Assembly (NCBI GenBank): GCA_900553175.1
Contig: USCH01000009.1
Location: 1 to 42,949, forward strand
Reading direction: 5' to 3'
From: an uncultured Alistipes sp.
Lineage (GTDB): Bacteria > Bacteroidota > Bacteroidia > Bacteroidales > Rikenellaceae
Length of the DNA stretch: 42,949 bases
Shown one piece after another: positions 1 through 7,431 of this stretch. The translations under genes were made by a program, and so were the position numbers. Each line of letters opens with the position of its first letter. Position 1 is the first letter of the stretch. The notes under the pieces were generated by a model. That model did not search any database, was not told where the DNA came from, and saw nothing but the letters and a program-made list of their open reading frames with translations.

Positions 1-61
1 TGGCAACGCAGATGCCGTGCCGCAGCTGCCGGAGCGGTGCTTAAGCCGCAAGGCGGGAATT

Positions 62-98
62 GTGCGGTGTTGCCTCAGGTATCAAGGTGATACCGCAC
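62..98. repeat. nested inverted repeats at the left end
   Basis: Two overlapping inverted repeats are visible. One has arms GTGCGGT (62-68) and ACCGCAC (92-98). The other has arms GGTATCA (78-84) and TGATACC (88-94) with a 3-nt loop. They lie ~70 nt past the mutY stop on the minus strand and could act as a 3' processing or termination structure, but no T-run follows. Positions 1-166 hold no gene that I can support. Confidence 0.4.
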
Positions 99-166
99 CA
101 TTCTCCGCAGCATGGTCTCCGGAAAATTTCTTCACCTGTCAAAAGCCATGCCACTCTGCTTGCTTT

Positions 167-1207
167 TTATTCCGGCTGCCACTGGCGCATAATGCCCGCA
201 AATGCGCTTGGCACCGCGTATTCCCCGTTCAGCTCCGCGCGGCTGGCCCAGACGCAGCCCTCCGGCGCCGGGCCTGCGGCTGTGCCGCAAAACCCGCTGA
301 TCTGCCAGATGCGATGGGTGAACACATGGCGGGTGCTTTGCAGCGGGGCCTGCCACTGCACACAAAGGCCAATGGCGCGCAACGCGGCGTCCAGTTCCGG
401 TTGGGTCATGGCGGTACCCTCAAAGGCAAGGGGCTGCCACAGCCCGGCCAGCAGCCCTTTGGACGGGCGGCGCTGCAAAAGCACGCCCTGCGGCCCGGTG
501 ATCAACGCAGCCGTGACCGGCACCAGCGTTTTTTCCGGCTTAGCCGTTTTGACCGGCAGCTGTTCGGCCCGGCCTGCAGCGCGGCCCTTGCACTGAGCAG
601 CCAGCGGGCAGACCTCGCACTTTGGCGCACCGTTGGGCAGGCAGACCAGCGCCCCCAGTTCCATCAACGCCTCGTTATAAGGGCCGGGGCATTCCTTGGG
701 CATTTCTTCCAGCACACGGGCTGTGAACTCGCGCTTGGCGGCAGGTTTGGTAATATCGGCAGAGCTATTATCCAGCCGGGCAAATACCCGCAGCACGTTG
801 CCGTCCACCGCCGGGGCTGGGATTCCAAATGCAATGGAGGCAATGGCCCCAGCCGTGTAATCCCCAATGCCGGGCAGAGCGCGCAGGGCGGCATAATCTG
901 CGGGAAGCTGGCCGCCGTACTGCCGGCAGACGATCTGCGCCGCCTTTTGCATGTTGGCCACCCGGCTGTAATACCCCAGCCCCTGCCACAGCTTGCGCAG
1001 CTTGTCCGGGTCGCAGGCGGCAAGGGCGGCGGGGTCCGGCAGTTCGGCCACAAAACGCTCGTAATAGGGCAGCGCCGCCGAGACGCGGGTCTGCTGGAGC
1101 ATGATCTCGCTGACCCAGATATGATATGCCGAAGGCTCCTGCCGGAAAGGCAGGAGCCTTCGATTCAGTTCAAACCATTGGATCAGCGGTTCGCTGACCG
1201 CCCCCAT
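167..1207 (-). CDS. mutY: A/G-specific adenine glycosylase MutY (clostridial-type copy)
   Basis: 346-aa base-excision-repair glycosylase that removes adenine mispaired with 8-oxoguanine. The N-terminal HhH-GPD domain shows LQQTRV, the helix-hairpin-helix LPGIGDYTAGAIASIAFG and the catalytic-Asp region AVDGNVLRV. The iron-sulphur loop follows as C-x7-C-x2-C-x5-C (CLPNGAPKCEVCPLAAQC), one residue longer than the usual x6 and typical of clostridial sequences from memory. The C-terminal ~110 residues form the NUDIX-like 8-oxoG recognition domain. The start overlaps the asnS stop by one base (TAATG), suggesting translational coupling. Codons differ from the rest of the window: Ser TCC/AGC, frequent TTT/AAA and little TCG. 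A second, host-style mutY lies at 37962-39002, so this copy is probably foreign to the contig or acquired. Confidence 0.9.
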   Translation of the reverse strand: MGAVSEPLIQWFELNRRLLPFRQEPSAYHIWVSEIMLQQTRVSAALPYYERFVAELPDPAALAACDPDKLRKLWQGLGYYSRVANMQKAAQIVCRQYGGQLPADYAALRALPGIGDYTAGAIASIAFGIPAPAVDGNVLRVFARLDNSSADITKPAAKREFTARVLEEMPKECPGPYNEALMELGALVCLPNGAPKCEVCPLAAQCKGRAAGRAEQLPVKTAKPEKTLVPVTAALITGPQGVLLQRRPSKGLLAGLWQPLAFEGTAMTQPELDAALRAIGLCVQWQAPLQSTRHVFTHRIWQISGFCGTAAGPAPEGCVWASRAELNGEYAVPSAFAGIMRQWQPE

Positions 1208-2589
1208 TAAAAACCGCCGCAGGTGCGCGGGAAGGCAATGACGTCACGGATGTTGGGGATGCCGGTGACATACATCAGCAGGCGCTCAAAGCCCAGGCCG
1301 TAACCGGCATGCTTTACGCTGCCAAAACGGCGCAGGTCCAGGTACCAGTCATAATCTTCGCGCTTCAGGCCCAGTTCATCCAGGCGGGCCAGCAGCACAT
1401 CCAGGCGCTCCTCTCGCTGGGAACCGCCGATCAGCTCGCCAATGCCGGGCACCAGCATATCGGCGGCGGCAACCGTCTTGCCGTCCTCGTTCATGCGCAT
1501 ATAGAATGCCTTGATCTCTTTGGGGTAATCGGTAACAAACACAGGCTTTTTGAACACCTGCTCGGTCAGGTAGCGCTCGTGCTCCGTCTGCAGGTCGATG
1601 CCCCACTCGACGGGGTAGTCAAACTTGTGGCCGGACTCTTTGAGCAGCTTCACGGCGTCGGTATACGTGATGCGGCCGAAGTCATTGTCCACCACGTTGT
1701 GCAGGCGCTCGAGCAGGCCCTTGTCCACGAAGGAGTTGAAGAACTCCATCTCCTGCGGGCACTTTTCGAGCACGGTGTTGATGATGAACTTCACCATCGC
1801 CTCCATGCACTCGAGATCGTCGTCTAGGTCGGCAAACGCCATCTCCGGCTCGATCATCCAGAACTCAGCGGCGTGGCGCTGGGTGTTGGAGTTCTCGGCG
1901 CGGAACGTGGGGCCGAAGGTGTAGATGCGGCCCAGCGCCAGGGCGCCCAGCTCGCCCTCCAGCTGCCCCGAGACGGTCAGGTTGCAGGCGCGGCCGAAGA
2001 AATCCTGCGCGAAGTCGACCTTGCCCTCCCCGGTGCGGGGCGGGTTCTCCATGTCGAGCGTCGTCACCTGGAACATGGCGCCGGCGCCCTCGCAGTCCGA
2101 AGCCGTGATGATCGGGGTGTGGAAGTAGTAGAAACCGTTCTTGTTGAAATATTCGTGGATGGCGTAGGCCATGGCGTGGCGGATGCGCAGCACGGCGCCG
2201 AACGTGTTGGTGCGCGGACGCAGGTAGGCGATGTCGCGCAGGAATTCGAGCGAATGGCCCTTCTTCTGCAAGGGGTAGGTTTCGGGATCGGCCGTGCCGT
2301 AGACCTCGATCTTCGCGGCCTGGACCTCGACGCCCTGCCCCGACCCGGGCGAGGCGACCAGCCGTCCGTCGACGCGCAGACAGGCTCCCGTCGTGACGGG
2401 CTTCAGCTCCTCCTCGGCTATTTTCGAAAGGTCGACGACCACCTGGATGTTCGCCACGCACGATCCGTCGTTCAGGGCGATGAACGCCACGTTCTTGTTG
2501 CCGCGCTTGGTGCGGACCCAGCCTTTGACGACGATGTCGGTGTCCACGACGCCCGACTTCAGAATTTCCGAGATTCTCTGCGTTTTCAT
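1207..2589 (-). CDS. asnS: asparaginyl-tRNA synthetase, apparently composite
   Basis: 460-aa class IIb aminoacyl-tRNA synthetase that charges tRNA-Asn. It has an N-terminal OB-fold anticodon-binding domain (about 1-110, with KGWVRTKRG and FIALNDGS), then the catalytic core with motif 2 (TFGPTFRAENSNT), the EFWMIEPE block and motif 3 (GYGLGFERLLMYVTG). Length is normal. The start ATG lies ~40 nt below a Bacteroidota promoter. Codon style changes along the gene. The 5' part (above ~1900) is TCG/GAC/CGC-rich like the rest of the contig. The 3' part (below ~1550) uses TTT, TAT, GAT and TCC. The C-terminus (IRDVIAFPRTCGGF) and residues such as HERYLTEQVFKKPVFVTDYPKEIKAFY read as Firmicutes. It is best treated as a junction gene, joined either in assembly or by recombination. 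Confidence 0.9.
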   Translation of the reverse strand: MKTQRISEILKSGVVDTDIVVKGWVRTKRGNKNVAFIALNDGSCVANIQVVVDLSKIAEEELKPVTTGACLRVDGRLVASPGSGQGVEVQAAKIEVYGTADPETYPLQKKGHSLEFLRDIAYLRPRTNTFGAVLRIRHAMAYAIHEYFNKNGFYYFHTPIITASDCEGAGAMFQVTTLDMENPPRTGEGKVDFAQDFFGRACNLTVSGQLEGELGALALGRIYTFGPTFRAENSNTQRHAAEFWMIEPEMAFADLDDDLECMEAMVKFIINTVLEKCPQEMEFFNSFVDKGLLERLHNVVDNDFGRITYTDAVKLLKESGHKFDYPVEWGIDLQTEHERYLTEQVFKKPVFVTDYPKEIKAFYMRMNEDGKTVAAADMLVPGIGELIGGSQREERLDVLLARLDELGLKREDYDWYLDLRRFGSVKHAGYGLGFERLLMYVTGIPNIRDVIAFPRTCGGF

Positions 2590-2632
2590 ACGATCTGTTT
2601 TACCGATGGTATAAACTGTTTTTCCGAATTGA

Positions 2633-2663
2633 CAAAGATAGCTTTAATTTGCGATTTGGCAAA
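2633..2663 (-). promoter_or_regulatory. asnS promoter (Bacteroidota type)
   Basis: On the minus strand the -7 element TATCTTTG is at 2640-2633 and a TTTG -33 element at 2663-2660, with a 19-nt spacer. The predicted 5' UTR to the asnS ATG at 2589 is about 40 nt. The -33 element overlaps the A10 tract of the divergent promoter. Confidence 0.6.
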
Positions 2664-2679
2664 AAAAAAAGTACCTTTG
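2648..2679 (+). promoter_or_regulatory. promoter of the GH2-like gene and following operon, with an A10 tract in the spacer
   Basis: TTTG (2648-2651), a 20-nt spacer and TACCTTTG (2672-2679) match the Bacteroidota -33/-7 consensus. Ten consecutive A residues (2661-2670) fill the spacer next to the -7 element. The ATG chosen for the gene (2703) is ~24 nt below the -7 element. An in-frame upstream ATG at 2649 falls inside this promoter and is therefore rejected as the start. Confidence 0.65.
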
Positions 2680-2702
2680 TCCGACCTACACACATGCCCG
2701 TC

Positions 2703-4013
2703 ATGAAACGAATCATCTTGCTCGCAACCTTTCTGGCAGCGTTTTTCCCGGCTTCGGCACAGCAGTCGGGCCGCATATACCGGACCGAATCGCTACCCTA
2801 CGACACGCGGCACGACGCCGAGGCGCGCAACCGCGGGGCCTCGGGGCACGTGATCGCGTTCCGGCCCGCCAGGATCGTCGACGCGGGCACGGCCGCCGTC
2901 GCCGCCCAGCAGGTCGAAATACCCTACGTATGGACCGACGGCGTGGTCTTCCTGCACCTCGAAAATCCCGGTGCGGCCTACTCGCTGTGGGTCAACGACC
3001 GTCTCGTGGCCGAGGTCGAAGATGCCGCGACGCCCGCCGACTTCGAGCTGACCGGCTGCATCCGCCAGGGCGCGAACGACATCAAGCTGCTGCTGCGCGA
3101 GAGCCGCACGCCGCAGATCGACCCCGCAGCGCTTCCCCAGCGCGAAGCCTTCGAAGGCAGCTACCTCCACTACCAGAACAAACGCTCGATCGCCGACTTC
3201 GAAATCGCCCTGGTGCCCGACACGCTGGGCCGCCAGTTCGGCATGCTCGATCTGAAGATCATCGCCCGCAACGCCTTCAACTACGACGAAACGGTCGAAG
3301 TGGGTTACGACATCTATTCGCCGCAGGGCAAGCTGCTCGACTTCAACATCCGCGAGGTCCCGATTCCGGGCCGCTCGACGGACACGGTGCGATTCAGCCC
3401 CCTGATCTACCACACCTACGAGAACAAGTGGGAGGCGACGGGCAAGAATCCCCCGCTCTACAAGGTGATGCTCTTCACGCGGCGTCAGGGCGCCTACAAG
3501 GAGTACATGCCCCTGCGCATCGGGTTCGGCAGGACCGAGCTCGTCGACGGGCGTCCGATGCGCCTGGGCCGGGAGCTCCAGTTGCGCACCAAACGCTGCA
3601 ACGCCGCCGCCGACCTCAAAACCACCCGATCGCAGCTGCTCGCGCTGCGCCAGCAGGGCTACAACACCGTGACGCCCGACTATCCGCAGCCCGACTGGTT
3701 CTACGGACTGTGCGACGAACTGGGGCTCTACGTCATCGACCGGGCCGACATCCATGCGCCCGAGCGCCGCGACGACCGCCGCGTGGGAGGCACGCCGTCG
3801 AACGATCCGGCCCTCGCCGGCGAATATCTGGAGCGCGTCAAGGCGATGTATTACCGCTCGCGCAACCACACCTGCGTGGTGGCCTACGCGCTGGGCGGCG
3901 AAGCGGGCAACGGCTACTGCATGTACAAGGCCTACGAGTGGCTCAAGTCGGTCGAGCGGTCGCGCCCGGTGATCTGCGCCGACGCCGACGGAGAGTGGGA
4001 CACGGACTTATAA
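2703..4013 (+). CDS. secreted, C-terminally truncated glycoside-hydrolase-family-2-like protein
   Basis: 436 aa beginning MKRIILLATFLAAFFPASAQ, a clear signal peptide. Residues ~50-130 resemble a sugar-binding jelly-roll, ~180-290 a beta-sandwich, and ~295-436 the first part of a GH2 TIM barrel: LRQQGYNTVTPDYPQPDWFY, LCDELGLYVIDRADIHAPE, then RNHTCVVAYALGGEAGNG. The last corresponds to the acid/base block (LacZ GNESGHG), with Glu near residue 400. The protein stops ~35 residues later at GEWDTDL, so the half of the barrel carrying the GH2 nucleophile is absent. The next gene starts 59 nt downstream, leaving no room for a frameshifted remainder. It is either a non-hydrolytic binding protein or a decayed enzyme. 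First gene of the + strand run. Confidence 0.75.
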   Translation: MKRIILLATFLAAFFPASAQQSGRIYRTESLPYDTRHDAEARNRGASGHVIAFRPARIVDAGTAAVAAQQVEIPYVWTDGVVFLHLENPGAAYSLWVNDRLVAEVEDAATPADFELTGCIRQGANDIKLLLRESRTPQIDPAALPQREAFEGSYLHYQNKRSIADFEIALVPDTLGRQFGMLDLKIIARNAFNYDETVEVGYDIYSPQGKLLDFNIREVPIPGRSTDTVRFSPLIYHTYENKWEATGKNPPLYKVMLFTRRQGAYKEYMPLRIGFGRTELVDGRPMRLGRELQLRTKRCNAAADLKTTRSQLLALRQQGYNTVTPDYPQPDWFYGLCDELGLYVIDRADIHAPERRDDRRVGGTPSNDPALAGEYLERVKAMYYRSRNHTCVVAYALGGEAGNGYCMYKAYEWLKSVERSRPVICADADGEWDTDL

Positions 4014-4059
4014 AGGTTATAAAGGTGAACGGAGAGGGATCGCAGGACCTTTGACCTTT
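4012..4059 (+). repeat. hairpin with doubled arms between the GH2-like gene and rlmH
   Basis: Two AAAGGT motifs (4012-4017, 4021-4026) face two ACCTTT motifs (4047-4052, 4054-4059), giving an interrupted stem of two 6-bp blocks around a ~20-nt loop. It begins within the stop codon of the GH2-like gene (TAA, 4011-4013). There is no T-run, so RNA processing or modest attenuation is likelier than full termination. Confidence 0.45.
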
Positions 4060-4072
4060 CGCCCCGAAGAAG

Positions 4073-4546
4073 ATGACCCTGGAACTGCTCGTCATAGGCA
4101 AAACCGACTCGAAAGAGGTCGCCGCGCTGGTCGAAATGTACGCCCGGCGCGTGAACCGCTACTGCAAGTTCTCGATCACCGCGCTGCCCGACGTGCGCGA
4201 CACGCGCAAGCTCACGCCCCGGCAGCAGGCCGCGGCCGAGGGGGCGGCCCTCCTCCGCCAGATCGGCGACGGCGATTTCGTCGTCCTTCTGGACGAGCGG
4301 GGCGAGGAGCTGCGGTCGGTGGAGCTGGCCGACTGGATGCAGCGGCGCATGAACAGCGGCGTCAAACGGCTGGTGATGGTCATCGGCGGCCCCTACGGGT
4401 TTTCCGACGAAGTGTACGCACGCTCCGATGCGCGGCTTTCGCTCTCGCGCATGACCTTCTCGCACCAGATCGTGCGGGCGATCTTCGCCGAGCAGCTCTA
4501 CCGGGCCTTCACGATCCTCAACCACGAACCCTACCACCACGAATAG
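4073..4546 (+). CDS. rlmH: 23S rRNA pseudouridine-1915 N3-methyltransferase RlmH
   Basis: 157-aa SPOUT-class methyltransferase that methylates pseudouridine 1915 of 23S rRNA (E. coli numbering) on the assembled 70S ribosome using SAM. Family marks are the N-terminal LELLVIGKT, the DERGEELRSVELADW block, the trefoil-knot SAM-binding loop VMVIGGPYGFSDEV, and the conserved basic/aromatic end FTILNHEPYHHE. Length matches the family (~155-160). The start follows the hairpin at 4012-4059 and the stop is one base before the TonB receptor ATG, so the two are probably co-transcribed. A very conserved housekeeping gene with nothing unusual in it. Confidence 0.95.
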   Translation: MTLELLVIGKTDSKEVAALVEMYARRVNRYCKFSITALPDVRDTRKLTPRQQAAAEGAALLRQIGDGDFVVLLDERGEELRSVELADWMQRRMNSGVKRLVMVIGGPYGFSDEVYARSDARLSLSRMTFSHQIVRAIFAEQLYRAFTILNHEPYHHE

Positions 4547-4547
4547 G

Positions 4548-6785
4548 ATGCGCCGCCTCGGGATCATATCGTCTCTCCTCCTGCCGCTGCTCGCCGGAGC
4601 CCGCCCCGACGGCATCCCCGAGGCCGACACGACGATCGTGGTGGACCGCGTGCAGGTGACCGCCATCAAGGAGGGTCCCATCCTGCGGTCGCGCCCCGTG
4701 GCCGCCAGCGTGGTGGGCAGCCGCGACGCCGCCCGCGGGCATGTCGACGCGCTGAAGGAGCTTTCGTCGTCGGTGCCCAACTTCCATGCGCCCGACTACG
4801 GTTCGCGCATGACCTCGTCGATCTACGTGCGCGGCCTCGGCGCCCGCATCGACCAGCCCGTCGTGGGGCTCAACGTCGACAACGTTCCGGTGCTGAACAA
4901 GGACTGCTACGACACCGAGCTGGGCGACATCGAACGCATCGAGGTGCTGCGCGGCCCCCAGTCGACCCTCTACGGGCGCAACACGATGGGCGGCGTGGTC
5001 AACGTCTACACGCTTTCGCCGCTGCGCTACCAGGGCATCCGTCTTCTGGCCGAATACGGCAGCGGCCGCACGCTGCGCGCCCGGGCCTCGTCGTACAACC
5101 TGCTCGCCGACGATCTGGGCATGTCGGTGACGGGCTACTACACCCGCTCGGACGGCTTTTTCGAAAACCTCTCGACGGGCCGCAGCTGCGACTGGGAGCG
5201 GCAGGCGGGCGGCCGCTGGAAAACGCAATGGCGCAGCGACCGGGGCCTGGGCCTTGACAACACCCTTTCGCTGGCGGTGCTCGACCAGGGCGGCTACCCC
5301 TACGCCTATGCCGGCGAGGAGATCGTCCGCGACGGCGGGAGCGTCATCCGTCCGGGCGAAATCCGCTACGACGACCCGTCGTCGTACCGGCGCACGACCC
5401 TCTCCGACGGGCTCACGCTGCGCTGCGACGCCGACCGCTTCTCGTTCTCGTCGATCACAGCCTACGCGTTCTCCGACGACTGCATGACCCTCGACCAGGA
5501 CTTCCTGCCCCTCTCCTACTTCACGCTCCGCCAGTCCCGGCGCGAGCATACGTTCAGCGAAGAGCTGGTCTTCCGCTCGCGCGACGAGGGCCGCTACCGC
5601 TGGATCGCCGGAGCGTTCGGATTCTACCGCCGCTCCGCGATGGAAGCCCCCGTCGTCTTCAAGGAGACGGGCATCCAGGAGCTGATCATCGACATGGCCG
5701 ACCGCTACGCCCACGAGGAGGTGGTGATCGACGAGGCGGAATTTCCGTTCGACAGCCGTTTCCGCATGCCTTCGGCGGGCGGTGCGCTCTACCACGAATC
5801 GACCTTCGTCGCAGGACGCTGGCACTTCGCCGTAGGCATCCGACTCGACATCGAGCAGGCCCGCCTGCACTACCGCAGCGCCACGCGCCATGCCTGCCGC
5901 ATCAGCCAGAACATCATCGCACCCTTCGCCTCCGAAGGGTCGCTGCGCAAAACCTTTTTCGAAGCGCTGCCGCGCGCCTCGGTGCTCTACGCGTTCGACG
6001 AGGGCCGCAACCTCTACCTCTCGGTGTCGAAAGGCTACAAGGCCGGAGGGTTCAACACCCAGATGTTTTCCGACGTGCTGCAAAACGCCCTGATGGAACG
6101 CATGGGCGTCTATCTTCAGAAAAACTACGACGTCGACCGCGTGGTGGGCTACCGGCCCGAAACGAGCTGGAACTGGGAGCTGGGCGGCCACTTCTCGTGC
6201 GCCGACGGTCTGGTGCGGGGCGATTTCGCCCTCTTCCGGATCGACTGCCGCGACCAGCAGCTCACGGTCTTTCCCCCGGGACTTTCGACCGGACGGATGA
6301 TGACCAATGCGGGCCGCACGCGTTCGCAGGGAGCCGAAGCGGCCTTCCGGGTGCTGCCCGCCGCCAACCTCACGATCGACGCCGCCTACGGATTCACCGA
6401 CGCCCGCTTCGTACGCTTCGACGACGGGCAGGAGGACCATGCGGGCCGGCGCATTCCCTTCGCACCGCGCCACACGCTCTCGGCGGGCGTCACGTGGACG
6501 ATTCCGACGGGCGTCGGCTGGCTGGGCGACGTGGTGCTGCACGGAGGCGCACGCTGCGCAGGCCCCATCGAATGGAACGAAGCCAACACGCTGCGGCAGC
6601 CTTTCTACGCCCTTCTCGACGCCTCCCTGAGGCTCGAACACCGGCACTACGCCCTCGACCTCTGGTGCCGCAATGCGTGCGGCACACGCTACGACGTATT
6701 CTATTTCAAATCCATCGGCAACGAGTTCGTCCAGCGCGGACGTCCCCGCACGATGGGCATCACCCTATCCCTAAACATCGACTGA
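4548..6785 (+). CDS. TonB-dependent outer-membrane receptor
   Basis: 745 aa. A short signal peptide (MRRLGIISSLLLPLLAGA) is followed by a plug domain at ~35-160 with typical blocks: IYVRGLGARIDQPVVGLNVDNVPV, then DIERIEVLRGPQSTLYGRNTMGGVVNV. The 22-strand barrel fills the rest and ends in an aromatic-rich strand (TMGITLSLNID). No N-terminal carboxypeptidase-like or STN domain is present, so it is not a SusC-type receptor. It resembles the CirA/FecA-like class for siderophores, haem, cobalamin or small metabolites, and the ligand cannot be read from sequence. It follows rlmH by one base and precedes a surface lipoprotein by one base, so receptor and lipoprotein are likely partners. Confidence 0.93.
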   Translation: MRRLGIISSLLLPLLAGARPDGIPEADTTIVVDRVQVTAIKEGPILRSRPVAASVVGSRDAARGHVDALKELSSSVPNFHAPDYGSRMTSSIYVRGLGARIDQPVVGLNVDNVPVLNKDCYDTELGDIERIEVLRGPQSTLYGRNTMGGVVNVYTLSPLRYQGIRLLAEYGSGRTLRARASSYNLLADDLGMSVTGYYTRSDGFFENLSTGRSCDWERQAGGRWKTQWRSDRGLGLDNTLSLAVLDQGGYPYAYAGEEIVRDGGSVIRPGEIRYDDPSSYRRTTLSDGLTLRCDADRFSFSSITAYAFSDDCMTLDQDFLPLSYFTLRQSRREHTFSEELVFRSRDEGRYRWIAGAFGFYRRSAMEAPVVFKETGIQELIIDMADRYAHEEVVIDEAEFPFDSRFRMPSAGGALYHESTFVAGRWHFAVGIRLDIEQARLHYRSATRHACRISQNIIAPFASEGSLRKTFFEALPRASVLYAFDEGRNLYLSVSKGYKAGGFNTQMFSDVLQNALMERMGVYLQKNYDVDRVVGYRPETSWNWELGGHFSCADGLVRGDFALFRIDCRDQQLTVFPPGLSTGRMMTNAGRTRSQGAEAAFRVLPAANLTIDAAYGFTDARFVRFDDGQEDHAGRRIPFAPRHTLSAGVTWTIPTGVGWLGDVVLHGGARCAGPIEWNEANTLRQPFYALLDASLRLEHRHYALDLWCRNACGTRYDVFYFKSIGNEFVQRGRPRTMGITLSLNID

Positions 6786-6786
6786 C

Positions 6787-7275
6787 ATGCTCAAGAAATT
6801 CGCACTCCCGGTCTTCGCCGCCCTCCTGCTGGGCGCCGGCTGCAACGACGACGACAACTCCTCCTCCGCCCCGTCCGGCGACAACGCTCCGCTCCGGTAT
6901 TCGGGCCGTCTGGAGGTGACGCCCCAGGAGGGAAGCCCCTTCACGGCCTTCTCCGAGGAGGGGATCGTCTTCGAACTCAAACAGGACGAGGAGGGCCGTT
7001 ACCTGCTTTGGATGCCCAAAATCAAGTTCGTGGCGCAGATGCCCGTCTACGTCTCGTTCGAAGTGCGCGGCATCGACCCCACGTTCGACGGGCAAGGAGG
7101 TTTCCGCTTCTCGCTCGACGAGACCGTTCCCTACCGCAACGGTGCGCCCTACGACCCCGACGGCACGGGCACCTACACGATCCGCTCGCTGGAGGGATCG
7201 AGCGCCGACGGCACGACCCTCGCGACCTCTTTCGACTGCCACTCGATGCACGTCGCCTACAGCGGAAGCAGGTAA
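6787..7275 (+). CDS. surface-exposed lipoprotein, partner of the TonB receptor
   Basis: 162 aa. The signal peptide ends in the lipobox LLGAGC (Cys ~19), so the mature protein begins C-NDDDN. The acidic residues right after the Cys fit the Bacteroidota lipoprotein export signal and suggest transfer to the cell surface. The rest (~35-162) is beta-rich: YSGRLEVTP, GIVFELKQDEEGRYLLWMPKIKF, PVYVSFEVRGIDPTF, GTYTIRSLEG. It recalls calycin-like small lipoproteins of Bacteroidales, but the match is by eye only. It follows the receptor gene by one base. A role as a ligand-capturing companion is inferred from this pairing, and the ligand is unknown. Confidence 0.75.
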   Translation: MLKKFALPVFAALLLGAGCNDDDNSSSAPSGDNAPLRYSGRLEVTPQEGSPFTAFSEEGIVFELKQDEEGRYLLWMPKIKFVAQMPVYVSFEVRGIDPTFDGQGGFRFSLDETVPYRNGAPYDPDGTGTYTIRSLEGSSADGTTLATSFDCHSMHVAYSGSR

Positions 7276-7315
7276 GGGACCGAAGCCGGTCTGACGACGA
7301 TTTTTGCGACAAAAT

Positions 7316-7362
7316 CCGGCAAAGCCGGGCGGGCCGGAGCCTTCGTCCCGCGGAGGCCCGCG
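7316..7362 (+). repeat. palindromic intergenic element, copy A
   Basis: Hairpin CCGGC-AAA-GCCGG (7316-7328), directly followed by GCGGGCC (7329-7335) and the shared core GCGGAGGCCCGC (7350-7361). It sits between the lipoprotein gene and nadC. Its second half diverges from copies B-D. Positions 7363-7431 hold no other feature except an A-rich stretch before the nadC ATG. Confidence 0.6.
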
Positions 7363-7431
7363 ACTTTCAGCCGCGGCCACTCCGCAGCCTCCGCCCCGAA
7401 AACCAGAACAACCACTAAAAAACATAAAACC

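Noticed and set aside
2649..2702. Longer N-terminus for the GH2-like protein
   Set aside because: It would be encoded by the promoter itself and would bury a clear signal peptide. The start at 2703 is preferred.
4014..4072. Frameshifted remainder of the GH2 barrel
   Set aside because: Only 59 nt separate the stop from rlmH and no GH2 nucleophile motif appears in any frame there.
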